This document shows positions 34,119 to 44,884 of a stretch of 64,000 bases of DNA, one piece after another; the first letter of the stretch is position 1; each line of letters begins with the position of its first letter. The translations under genes were made by a program, and so were the position numbers. The notes below the pieces were generated by a model. It did not search any database. It was not told the DNA's origin and worked only from the letters and a program-made list of their open reading frames with translations. The stretch lies in NCBI GenBank assembly GCA_036426205.1, contig WSYH01001184.1, forward strand, positions 58,729 to 122,728. The letters are read 5' to 3'. The stretch is from Ascaphus truei (Eukaryota > Chordata > Amphibia > Anura > Ascaphidae).

Positions 34119-34394
34119 GAGGTTATTACAATTAAACCAGGGTGGTCAGGAAAAAGGTAAGCATATTAAGACAGCCAGGATTGAAGATGTGTGCAGCATC
34201 AGTCTCACCCCAAAGCTATTTACTTATTATTATTTTTTTGCAGAATGGGTATGCTTTTTACATGCATTGTAGATTAGGTTGAAAGACATAAGTGCAACAA
34301 GTTTTACTATTGTCAAATTCTAATTGGGCGATATCCTATATTTAAAGTTATATTGATCCAGCTAAAGACATATAAAAAAAATCCCCAGTGAAAC

Positions 34395-34625
34395 ATTATT
34401 CAATTATGTCTTATAGGGGAAAAAATCCTTCCTGACTCCAGTAATGGCATAAGATTTCTCTCCAGATTAACATTCTTCCTACAGTAGGATTAATTTATTT
34501 GACATTCTTTATAACTATATAACTTTCTAGTAAAAACAGTCTAACCTTTTCAAACATATCTACTGTATCTGCCATCACAGTCTCAATGGGTCATAAATTC
34601 CACCTTTTGACTGACAGTAGTGAAA
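34395..34625 (-). mobile_element. CR1 3'-end fragment
   Basis: The plus strand reads 'aaaaaatccttcctgactcc' and 'tctgccatcacagtctcaat', matching the 3' coding end and UTR of the larger CR1 copy at 19390-19570. Only the last couple of hundred bases are present. Confidence 0.6.
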
Positions 34626-34839
34626 GCTTCCCTAACCTCAAAAAATGACCATCATTTTTACTTTCTGTCTGATGAAAAATCTGTATCTGTCGCAATCTGT
34701 AGGGACACTAGACCAGTCTACCCTGGCAACTCCGAAAAAACATCTTGGAATTGGTTAAAAAATTCCAGTAGGTCTGCCATTTGTCCTGTAGTTAACTGCC
34801 CATCCATAGGGACCTGATGGCCGTTACAAGTATTACCCT

Positions 34840-35100
34840 GTGGAGGTTGTGGACCCAGATCTGTTTCCCCTTCCAGAGAGTGGATGAATAGATCTAATTT
34901 TTTTCCAGGGTTTCAGGAGGTTCACATGGTTAGTCAAAATTACCTGGTGCAGTCCGACCCAGGAGAACAGCTCCAACAGCATGTGGGCCACCTGTTTAGC
35001 AGTCACTGTTCTCAGAGGGAAAGCCTCACGATATCTGTGGCATAATCCATGACAACTAGTATGAATTTGTGTCCTTTAGGGTTTTAAAAGTCTAGGCATG
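34840..35100 (-). pseudogene. Gypsy integrase core fragment
   Basis: The minus strand reads PKGHKFILVVMDYATDI near 35090-35040, the start of the integrase catalytic core with its first Asp, then drifts out of frame. It resembles the Gmr1-like gypsy at 2.7-6.4 kb. Confidence 0.65.
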
Positions 35101-35289
35101 TCACTTTGCTTTCTGGGCCTGCCTCTCATCTCGCTGGGCTTGTTTCTCTGCTTGCAGGGCCTGGTGCTGTAGGAAGTGAGAAAAAATTTGCTCCATATTT
35201 CATTTTTTTTTTAAATGTGTGGCCCTTTGGATACAAAGTCGCACTTCATACACCACCTGTGGCTGGACAGCCTCGTGCTGGGGTCAGTA

Positions 35290-35930
35290 AGTGTCCCAAA
35301 CAGTGGGAAAGGCTTTTAACTTCAATGGTTTATTTCAAAACTCAAAACAAACATTAGGCACACTGTCCCTTTAAGGCAAAAACAAACCATTAAAAGAAAG
35401 TCTACTCCACCTTGGGAGACTTACTAAGCATTCCAGGTAAAAGCTACCTCGCTATCTGGCTTTTGTAAGTTACCAGCTCGAAACATATCACACAATATTA
35501 GGGAACAATATTCAAGTCCTTAACTGATTGTTGGGGACACTCGGTCCCCAATAGCAAAGAAATCCCTCTGGATATGGTAACCTGGACAGCTCTATAGTCT
35601 ATAGCCACCTAGTACAAGCAGTAGCCTCCGTATCAAGCTACCTGTCAGCTATATCCACTTACATCCTGATTGCCTAGGTAATTCTGCCTGAGTTAATCCT
35701 TTGACTGCTGGTTTTAACTTATGTTTGTTAACGGTATGTTTCCCAAACATAGTCGTCAGTAAGTAACTTCACCCTGTCGCAATCAACATGAGTTTTATAG
35801 TCAACAACTGTATATTTGATTAAAATGCTATATAATTGTATACTGCTTTCCAATTGGAGAGACGAGCAGCACCTTTGCAGGCACCTAAACAGGGGATTAC
35901 ATTGCCAGGTTATATGGAGATGGTGCTTCA
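35290..35930 (-). mobile_element. Gypsy LTR fragment related to that at 2114
   Basis: Shared phrases 'aggcacactgtcc.tttaagg', 'aaagtctactcc.ccttgggag', 'gacttactaa' and 'cta.ctggctttt' occur in the same order as at 2210-2310. The ends are undefined. It lies next to the integrase fragment at 34840. Confidence 0.55.
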
Positions 35931-36552
35931 CACAGAGCCGCCATACTCCCCACCTTGACTTCAGAGAGATGGAGGAGGAATTTCTATATGGAACAGGGAT
36001 TTAGAGGTAATTCATCTCTCCTCTGCATACCCCTACCAGTTGTTCTCTAAGAGCCTCTGGGCTCATTCAGGTTAAAACTATTTTAGTCTTCATCTCCATG
36101 ATTAACCACTGGGCATATCCCTAGCATTCAACACACCTGCATCTTCAGCGCTACTGATAATACCCAGAATATACAACTATACATCATACTACTATACTAC
36201 AGGACTTTTGTCAGTTCTAGTATTTTTTTGTGCTATTCTTTGAGCTACAGTACGAGTGGCTGGTTTTTGCATATCTATGTATATTTGATTACCTGTAGAT
36301 GATAATATTGTGGAATGTACACAAAGCACAAGCTTAAAAAATACAGTAGCTGGCACGCATCAGGTTTTTATGGACTGGCAGATGCATTTGATGGTTTTTA
36401 CGCAGAAACACCTGGCATGAGTCCAGAAAGCAAAAATGCAATTTTAGATTAACAAATTATGATTATGATAGCCACCAAAGCTACATACTGTATATATACG
36501 AAATAATATTTTTATAATGTTACAGTATATTAAATACATTACATTTACTTAC
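35931..36552. other. Intronic sequence downstream of exon B
   Basis: No repeat family or second exon recognised. The region ends at the exon B donor. Confidence 0.5.
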
Positions 36553-36664
36553 CTCTTTTCTTGTCAGAAGTTGTTACTGCCTGAATTAGAAGTTGCGAAT
36601 TGGATTCTGTATATTCCACAAGTACCAGAAGCAATTTCAGAGCTGTTTTTACTACCAATCGAAA
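36553..36664 (-). CDS. FHOD3: FHOD3-like formin exon B (FH3 region)
   Basis: A 112-bp exon with acceptor 'ttctttttcag' and donor GTAAGT. It starts in phase 0 with FRLVVKTALKLLLVLVEYTE, continues SNSQLLIQAVTTSDKKR, and leaves one G to complete Glu with exon C. The hydrophobic helix 'VVKTALKLLLV-VEY' is the hallmark of the FHOD armadillo-like repeats, which mediate autoinhibitory contact with the C-terminal DAD. The adjoining exon A ends in 'LIGSK', giving a seamless peptide. No internal stop. Confidence 0.9.
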
Positions 36665-37671
36665 CTGAAAAAGAATAATTGATAAAAGGAATGTGAAGGT
36701 AGACAGACGTAGGGATCATCTAACACTACTGTACAGTACCTTATTTTCCACATGCTATTATTCTATTAAACACATCAAAGTAATTTGTTTATTAACCTTT
36801 TTGTATAGTTTCAGGTGAAGGAGAAGGAGAAGGTGTTTATTAAAGTTACAAACCTATTTCAAACTGTTAATCGGGTTTCATCTTTTTTAGTTCAGTTACA
36901 GTGTGATACATACAGTACAGACATATCAAAAATGTACAATAATACTTAAAACATTGTATTATACATATATTAAGAGTAAAGTAAGCATTTCAAATTCTAT
37001 TAGGTGGTCCCAATCACTTACTATTTAGGGGCTTATTCTTTCTGGACAAAATCCCCCACACCCCTAGAATAAGCCCCTTAGGCAAGATCCACAGAGATCG
37101 TTATTACTTAAAAAGGTGTTTATCTAATGTATACATACGTAGTGGCCATTGTTATTAACGATAATGCATTCAAAGTTTACAACCAGATGAATATTGCACA
37201 CAGTTTGTATGAATGGTGCCATCATTTGTTTGAATGGGGTCATATTAAATCATATGATACATATTGTGCTATGGATTTTAACGCAAATAAGTTAGTAATA
37301 AAGGGAGTTATATTTGTTTACATATACAACAACACATTTAGACGAATCAAACAACCATTAAAGAGAAAATGTCACAATGACTAAAGATGCATCTCTACAT
37401 TCTGCCTGAACTCTTCTAAGGTTGTAAAACATGACTACAAATAGGACACCAGCACTCCTGTTGATGATAAAAGACAATGAACAAGACAGACACAAAAAGT
37501 GACTGGTATACACAAGACCCAGAAGGGCCAGTGGTCCAGTGGTCCAGTAAAAAAGCCCCCTACATATCAGCACTCAGAATCACCAGAATAATGAGTAAGT
37601 AATAGTGTAACTAGAAGAAACACAGAACTAAGAGCATCAACTAGTGATGAATGATATGATGTCTATATTAG
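36665..37671. other. Intronic sequence upstream of exon B
   Basis: No coding or large repeat recognised apart from the short hairpin at 37025-37081. 37390-37671 may be the left flank of the Penelope copy that the L1 split, but I could not confirm this. Confidence 0.45.
37025..37081. repeat. Short hairpin flanked by TTA
   Basis: Arms GGGGCTTATTCT and AGAATAAGCCCC are perfectly complementary, separated by about 26 bp, and flanked by TTA on both sides. This resembles a minimal Harbinger-type terminal repeat pair. Confidence 0.5.
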
Positions 37672-37979
37672 TAAAAAAACACTTTTTTTTTAAACTTGAT
37701 TTTTTTTTTCCAAACTGATAACGAAAGGGTAAACAAAAGAAAGGAGGGACGGGGGGGAGTGGGTACAAAAAATAAAAGGGTGTGGGGGAAAGGGGTCGTA
37801 GAATGACAATTATCATGTGCTCCACGCAGGGAGCGTACATTCAGGTACACATGAGGCATCCTCAACCAGAACTAAGTCCATTTACCCATTAGTAGTCTCC
37901 TTAAATCGTCGAACCTATTGGATTCTTCCAAATGTATGTCTCCTACGGATCCCATGTTGTCAAAAAGATGTGGTGCCGG

Positions 37980-40900
37980 TCATGGATTAGACTTGTGAGT
38001 CTCTCCATTGTCATAATGTAATTTATTTTGTGCAATACTTCGGTGATAGGGGGGGGGGTCGTTCTGCTTCCAGTGTTTTGCTATTAGTGTTTTGGCTGCT
38101 GATAGGATCTGTGTTATCAAGTAGTCTATTTTTCTCTCTAGGCCCTCGTTTGGTTTTAGTAGGAGCACTGTTTCTATGTCCCAGGGTAGGTCCATGCCTG
38201 TTACCCCTTCAATTAACCACCTGATTCTCCCCCAAAAGAGGATTATCTTAGGGCAGGACCACCATATGTGTTTGAAGGTGCCTATTTGGCCACAGTTACG
38301 CCAGCACTTAGGTGAAGTTAATGGGAAGAAAGAGTGGAGGCGCACTGGGGTATAGTACCCTCTATGTAGGACTTTCAGATTTGTTTCCCTGAATGTTGAG
38401 CACCGAGAGGCTTTAGCTATCCTTTCGTAAATTTCTTCCCAGTCCTCTTCCTCTAAGGGGTTTCCAATATCGTGTTCCCATTCCGATATGTTTTTGCTTG
38501 TTTGGCCTACATTTTGTTTCAGTAGCGTCTGGTAAAGTTGGGCAATCGTCCCTCTGTTGTATTGTCCCCTTTGGAACAGACTCTCAAAGTTGGTGAGTGG
38601 TCTGTTACCAAGTGTCTCCTGGCTGTATCGAGGAGACAACGTGGGTCAGCTGTATATATTGGAATATTTGTACGCTTGGGATGTTGTATTCCTCTCTTAT
38701 CGCCATAAATGATTTGACCTTGCCTCTCTTTGCATGTCTCCTAACTTAGATAGCCCTTTCTCTTCCCATTGTTTAAACATGTTCCAGTTATGCACTGGGG
38801 TAAAGTCAGGGTTAGATCTGATTGGTGTTAGAGGCAATGGGATGGAAGAGATCTGCTTGTGCTTGCAGTTTTTATCCCAGAAATTTAAGGAGTGTAGTAA
38901 GACTGGATGATTTCTATAGCTTGGCTGCCTATTTGCCTTTTTTACCCATAGAAGAGACGCTAGCTCCTCGTACCCAGCTTCCGACCTCTCTATGTCCGCC
39001 CACTGTGTTTTTCCTTGGGCTGCGGACCAATAAATTAGTGGGCTTAGTCTGGCTGCTTCGTAATATTTAGCTAGATCAGGCTGACCTAGGCCTCCCCGGG
39101 TCAGAGGGAGGACCATCAATTTCTTCTTTATTCTGTGTTTTCTTCCGTTCCAGATAATTTAGTAATCTCTTTTTCCAGGTCCCTAATTACATAGATTGGG
39201 ACGGTTACAAGAAGCACTTGGAATAAATAGAGTATGCTGGGTAACAAGTTCATTTTTACAGAGATAATCTTGCCCGACCAGGATATCTGGTATTTTGACC
39301 AGGTCTCTAGGTCTTTTTTCAAGCTTTTGATAAGGTTTGGGTAGTTTGCTCTGTAAATGTCATCATATAGTCTTGTAATGTACACTCCTACATATCTCAT
39401 TTTGCCTGGCATCCATTTTATTGGGAATGTTTTCTTTAGTGCGTTTTCTGATTCTTTAGGTATGTGTAGGCCTATAGCTTCTGATTTAGTGTGGTTCACT
39501 TTGAAGTTTGATAGTTTGCCAAATTCGTCTAATGTGTCGAATAGGTTTTTTCGTGAGGTTTCCGGGTTAGTCAGGGAGAGTAGGGTATCGTCCGCGAATA
39601 AGGACACTTTGTATACACTGGCGACACACTTTATTCGAGCTCGGCTAGTCCCACGAATTCGGGTATACCCGGGTATATTGAGGTTTGTGACTGTTTTCTG
39701 CCCGAGTGCATTGAGTTATTTTCCAGGCAGGGATTGAAGCATTTTATTCCCGCTGGCTGCAATACTGCACAGTATATATATATACTGCATTACAATTCAT
39801 GAATTTATGCCATCTGGTAGACACGCGAAGCATTGCAGCCTATTAAATCCTAATCATTATCATTTAACAGATCAGCCGCCCATCAGCCAGGCATGAACCC
39901 AGGCTGGGAAGGCAAATGCAACGGGGCTTGTCAGAGGTGAGGAGCGGCGCATTCCAGGTATCTGCCAGGTACATACCGGGTATTTGCTCGAATAAAGTGT
40001 GTCGGTGCAGTATGTTGTTTCCTATAGAAACTCCCTCTATCTCCTGATTCCCTCTAATCCTTGAGGCTAGTACTTCTATGCACATGGCGAACAGCATAGG
40101 TGAGAGGGGGCATCCCTGTCTAGTTCCGTTAGAGACTTTAAATGGTGCTGAAGTATAGCCAGAGGTGCGCACTGTAGCTATTGGGTTGGAGTATAGCGCT
40201 TTAATACCCATAACAAAGTTGTCGTGTAGGCCCATCTCTCTGAACACCCGGAACTCAAAGGACCAGTCCACTCTGTCAAAAGCCTTCTCAGCATCTAGCC
40301 GCAGGACCAGGGTGGGACGTTGGTTCGTATTACTGTTGTGGATAATGTTAATTATTCTCCGGATGTTATCGGAAGCTTGTCGTTCTGGGGTAAATCCCAC
40401 CTGGTCCGGGTGGATCAAGGTATTTAATACTCGGTTCAATCTAGTTGCCAAAATTTTGGCGAATAGTTTTATGTCAGTATTGATCAGAGAGATGGGCCTA
40501 TAGCTAGAGCATAGTGCAGGGTCTTTCCCTTCTTTTAGTATGACGATAATTGAGGCTTCTAGGGATTCTTTCGGTGGGGCTTCACCATCCAGAATCTTGT
40601 TGAACCATCGAACTAGGTATGGTTTCAGTGTATTTTCAAATTTTTTATAATAGAAGCTAATGAACCCATCTGGGACAGGGGCTTTGGAGTTCTTGAGGGA
40701 TTTAATGGCTGCTGATACTTCCTCAAATGTTATTGGGGCTCCTAGTTGGGTAGATTCTGTTTTGTCCAATTTGGTTAATTTTGATCCTTTTATGTATTCA
40801 TCAAATTTTGTTTCTACCTCCCTGGTGTCTCGTTCTTGGTTTGTTAGGTTGTATAAATCACTGTAGTATTGGACGAACTCTTTGTTGAATTCAGCTGGGT

Positions 40901-42128
40901 TATAAGTTAAAATATTTTGGCTGGTTTTAATGCTACACTGTATATATATTAAGGCTCGCTGTTTTATTTCGGAGTTTTGCCGCTAGCTGTCTGTCTGCTT
41001 TTTTGCCTTTTTCATAGAAAATCTGGTTTGTCCACCTCATAGCTTTCTCGGTGTCTTCTATCAGTATACCTTTCTAATCTACAGTTCTAATCTGTCTTTA
41101 TCAATTGTGGCTCTAACAGTATCTGTTGGGTTTTGTTGGTAAGACTCTTCATTTTTTCTAATACTGTTATTGAGGCTGTCTATCCTCTTGTTTCTCTCTC
41201 TTTTTCTATGAGAGGCAATACTAATTATTTCCCCCCTAAGAGTGGCTTTGTGCGCTGCCCATAGTGTACAGTCGCTGACTTGACCGTTATCGTTTAGTGA
41301 GAAATAATCCCATATGGCGGATTCTATGGCTTTTTTGGTTTTTGGTATCCTAAGTAGAAGGTCATTCATGCGCCAGAGTGTGCCTGTCGGCCTCTGGTGA
41401 ATGTCTCTTATGGTTAGTGATACCGGGGCATGGTCTGACCATGTTATATTGTCTATTTCTGCTTTGGTTATCCGGCCTGCCAGTTATCTAGATATAAGGA
41501 TATAGTCAATGCGGGTGTATTGTCTATGCGGGGCTGAATAGAAGGTGAATCCTTTGGATATGGGATTCATTAGACTCCAAGAGTCGACCAACCCACTCGT
41601 TCTTATACTTTGTTTAAGGGCGATTGAGCTCTTCAATCTCGAGTGGTGCTCTTTACTCGTGAATCTCGCCTTATCTTTAGTGCAGTCTATAACTGTGTTG
41701 AAATCACCTACAATTATTAAGTAACCCTTCTTGTTTTGGTTTATCATGTCGAAGGTCTCGTTGATGAAGTTTTCCTGGTCAGTATTAGGGGCATATAGGC
41801 ATACTAGTGTTATTTCAGCTGTGCCCAGTTTGCCTGACATAATTAGCATTCGGCCGATCTTGTCTCTTTTTATTTTTTCTACTTCAAAGGGGACGCTGGT
41901 TCTGATCAGGATGGCTTCTCCTGCTTTCTTATCTATCGCTGGTGAGTGGAAAATTTGGTGGAAGTTTCTGTCTTTTAACCTGATCGTATCCTCTCTATTT
42001 AAATGTGTTTCTTGGATCATGTGTATGTCGCTTTGCCTAGCTTTGAGATCCCTGAACAGTAGTCTCCTTTTCATAGGGGAATTCAGGCCCTTTACATTCT
42101 GGGTATTTACCTTTAGTACTTTAGCCAT
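37980..42128 (-). pseudogene. L1 ORF2 protein (endonuclease and reverse transcriptase), frameshifted
   Basis: The AP-like endonuclease is complete at 42128-41484: NTQNVKGLNSP, IQETHL (catalytic Glu), LYAPNTDQ, VGDFNTV and DYILIS. The linker is 41369-41079. RT at 40769-40015 has SSYRPISLINTDIKLFAKIL, PDQVGFTPERQ, RLDAEKAFDRVDW and NGTRQGCPLSP. The active-site strand LFADDTLLSL follows at 39607, after the MITE. The C-terminal part contains CWRNCGQIGTFKHIWWSC, the Cys-rich motif of L1 ORF2. Breaks near 41480, 41070, 39120 and 38690. Confidence 0.9.
39616..40010. mobile_element. TA-flanked MITE, copy 1 (in L1 RT)
   Basis: Ends CACTGGCGACACACTTTATT and (reverse) CTGCACCGACACACTTTATT, flanked by TA. 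Removing the MITE and one TA joins '...GNN' to 'IYKVSLFADD', restoring the L1 RT frame, which proves the boundaries. Nearly identical copies are at 51966 and 60089. It contains no open frame of its own. Confidence 0.93.
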
Positions 42129-42845
42129 GCTATGGTCTTCTTTTTATTATTGGGTGTCCTATGGGGATTTTTTGGCTTTCTAGATCTTAGCTTAGCTTGT
42201 GTTTTAATTGTGTCTTTTTGGGTGCCTACATGTGTGTGCCGGCTTGGGTGGAATGGGGGGGTGGGGTGGAACAAAAGTAACCTTGGGGGGTTTTAACATG
42301 GTCTGGGGTAGGGCCCTCTGTTGCTTTGGGCCTTTGACTCTGCTTTTGGGGTGTTTGGGACATTCAGAGTCAAGAAAAAGTGAAGGGTGTGTGTGGGGCG
42401 CAATGTGGTACTTGCAGTCTGAAAGGTTGTGAACGTATGCAGTCAGCGTCCCTGTTTGGACCCTGGTCGGTGCTCCAGGTTGCTGGGTAACCTTCTTTTC
42501 TAGTGAGGCAGACTGGAACTAAAACACACATATATAAGGAGATAAAACACAACAGTCAAACTTTTGGAACAATCATAACATAAAGTGGAACATGGTTACG
42601 ATGTTATTTAAGCTAAACAAAGTCTTTAGAGGAATAATAATGGCTTATTCCTTCTTCTATCAATTGTTTAGTTATTTTGCTCTCTTTTTCTCTTCTCTGT
42701 GCCCCCCCTTGTTCGCAACCTCCTATTTGGATCGGCATAAATGGTCCGAGGTGGGGGCACTAGGTGGGGCGAACCTGTCTCTTCTTTGCTCTCAGAGCTT
42801 TGCCAAGTTCATGTTATCAAGCCTCAGTGTTTGGGGCGTGATTGG

Positions 42846-43799
42846 TTATCTTGGATTCTTAGGCACTTTGGAGCACATTTCTCGTCCCGGCTGTGGGTGA
42901 GTCCTCACTGTGTCGCTCTTCAATTCCTCTGGAACCTCTAGGCCCAATGCAGAGATGAATTTCGGTCCTTCCTCTGGAGTTCTTAAGGTGGCTTGTTTTC
43001 CCTTGTGAGAAGCTTGGAGGCGGAAGGGGAAGCCCCATCTGTATCTTACGTCCTTGCTTCTCAGGTAGCTTGTAATTACTTTGAGTTCGCGTCTTTTGGC
43101 GATTGTTGTTGGTGCGAGGTCTGAGAAGATCTGTAGTTCTGCATCTTCAAAAAGGATATTGTCTAGGTTTCTGACCTTATTGAATATTTCCTCTTTGGTG
43201 GTGTAATAGTGGAGCCTTGTAATTATATCTCTGGGCCCTCTGTTTTCAAATTCTTTTGGTCTGTATATTCTGTGGGCTCTGTCCAGTTCCAGCTTGGCGT
43301 TGGTAGCATCAGGGAGGATGCTTTGGAAAAGCCTGTTGAGGTAGGACTTGATTTCTTCGTTGGGGACTGACTCTGGGATGTTACGGATTCTGAGATTGTT
43401 CCTCCGTGATCTATTCTCTGCCTCTTCTTGGGCATCCTGGAGTCGGGCAATCTGTTCTTTTATTTGGAATATTTCTCCATCCGTCTCCACTTGCCTTTAG
43501 GTGACCGCCTCCACGGCTACCTCCATTCCTATTGTCCGTTCTTCCACCTTCACGACTCTAGTGTGAAGACTCTGCATTGCACTTTGCAGCTCCTCGTGGA
43601 ATGCCTGTTTTATTTCTTTAACCCAGGCCTTTAGCTCGCTTCTGATATCTGGATTTTGATCTGCGTCCGAGCCCGAGTCCGTTTCCTCTGGGTCTTGGGC
43701 TTGTGCTGCTTTTCCCGTGCCTGTTAGTGAGGGCGTAGCGCTTCTTTTCGTGAAGAACGTGGAGGCTTCTGGTTTCCCTGACTTTTTAGGGGGAGCCAT
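42846..43799 (-). pseudogene. L1 ORF1 protein (RNA-binding chaperone), one stop
   Basis: Starts MAPPKKSGKPEASTFFTKRS; an acidic, coiled-coil N-terminal part runs to 43497. After a stop it continues with IKEQIARLQDAQEEAENRSR, the RRM-type core RRNNLRIRNIPE and the C-terminal domain to 42846. Coiled coil, RRM and C-terminal domain are the standard L1 ORF1p layout. The protein packages L1 RNA in trimers. A single TAG separates the two open parts. Confidence 0.88.
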
Positions 43800-44884
43800 G
43801 TCGCCGGCACTCAGCTAGAGGGTGTACGGGTGTGTCAGTCCACAGTCTTTCTTTTTATGCTATTTTGGCTGCGTTAGGTTATGGGAATTCAGAGTAAATC
43901 TCTTTCGTTTTCTGGGCTTATCTCAGTACCACAGTTGCATCCCCTCACTTGGACATTTTGCTAGTGCATGGAGCTAAGTAGATAGACCCTGGATCATTAG
44001 AGCTTTGTCGGGGTTGGGAGGGGGGGGAGGGGGGAGAGGGGCGTGCATGTGCGCCGCTGTTCAGCGTTTGTTTTTAGGTTTTGATGTTTAGATCAGATAT
44101 TGCCCGTTGTGTGTAGTTTAATGTTTAGTAGGACCTCTTGCAGATCTCTCTGTGTTATCCTCTCTCCCCTCAGTCACAGATCACCGGCGGCCATCTTAGG
44201 TGTGCAATGTATATTTTTTAATTCTTAGCTTTGTGGTTCAGTGTCTGTTTGCTGTGAATTCTTGATGGGGGGGAGGAGGGAGGTGGAACCCGGGGAATCA
44301 TCGGAACCCTCAGGTATCTTCACCCTTGGCCGGAGCTGCTCTTAGGAGGGTCTGGTGTGGGGGCCAGGGGGGGGCAAGTTCCTTTCTGTCAGCTCTCCTT
44401 TAGTGTGCAGGCTGGGCGGCCTTTACTCCACGTTTCCCCAGCTCTGCATTTGTGTAGTGGCTGTCCTCCCTCTCTCCCCCTTTTGTTTGCCCAGTCTGGC
44501 TTTGCTTTGGCTGCTGTTGGTCAGGGCTCCCCCCCCCCCCGTTATCTCTCCTACCTCTCCCGTCTGCCAGGATTTCAGGCCGGGTGCCGCCGCCTCGGAG
44601 CTCTTTCAGTTGCGTCCGGTGGCCATCTTGGATTTTTTTCGGCCGGAGGGGCTCCGGGATTCCAGCTCTCCCCCAAGCTTGCTGCCCGCTCTGTTCACTG
44701 CCTCGGGGTCACACGGGGTGCGGGTGAGTCTCCCCCGCTCGTGGGGCACTTTTTTGCCTCTGTTTGGTGCGGTTTTCGGGGTGTTTTGCTCCCCTTATTG
44801 TGGGTGTCTCGCAGAGCTCTGGGACTGTGCTGCTACACAGAACGGCTGCTGGCCACGCCCCCCATAAAAAAACACTTTTAATAG

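Larger units (their letters stand above)
37687..44864 (-). mobile_element. Full-length L1-clade LINE with 15-bp target duplication
   Basis: Flanked on both sides by TAAAAAAACACTTTT (37672-37686 and 44865-44879). On the minus strand: GC-rich 5' UTR starting 'gggggcgtggcc' (44864-43800), ORF1 (43799-42846), ORF2 (42128-37980), and a short 3' UTR with A-rich tail at 37687-37711. Removing the 395-bp MITE leaves about 6.8 kb, a normal L1 length. ORF1 has one in-frame stop and ORF2 a few frameshifts. It inserted in the same orientation as the host gene. Confidence 0.92.

Noticed and set aside
39357..39737. 126-residue plus-strand frame
   Set aside because: Antisense of L1 RT running into the MITE.
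41731..42183. 150-residue plus-strand frame
   Set aside because: Exact antisense shadow of the L1 endonuclease frame.
44355..44881. 170- and 174-residue plus-strand frames
   Set aside because: Antisense to the GC-rich L1 5' UTR; two overlapping frames with no motif.
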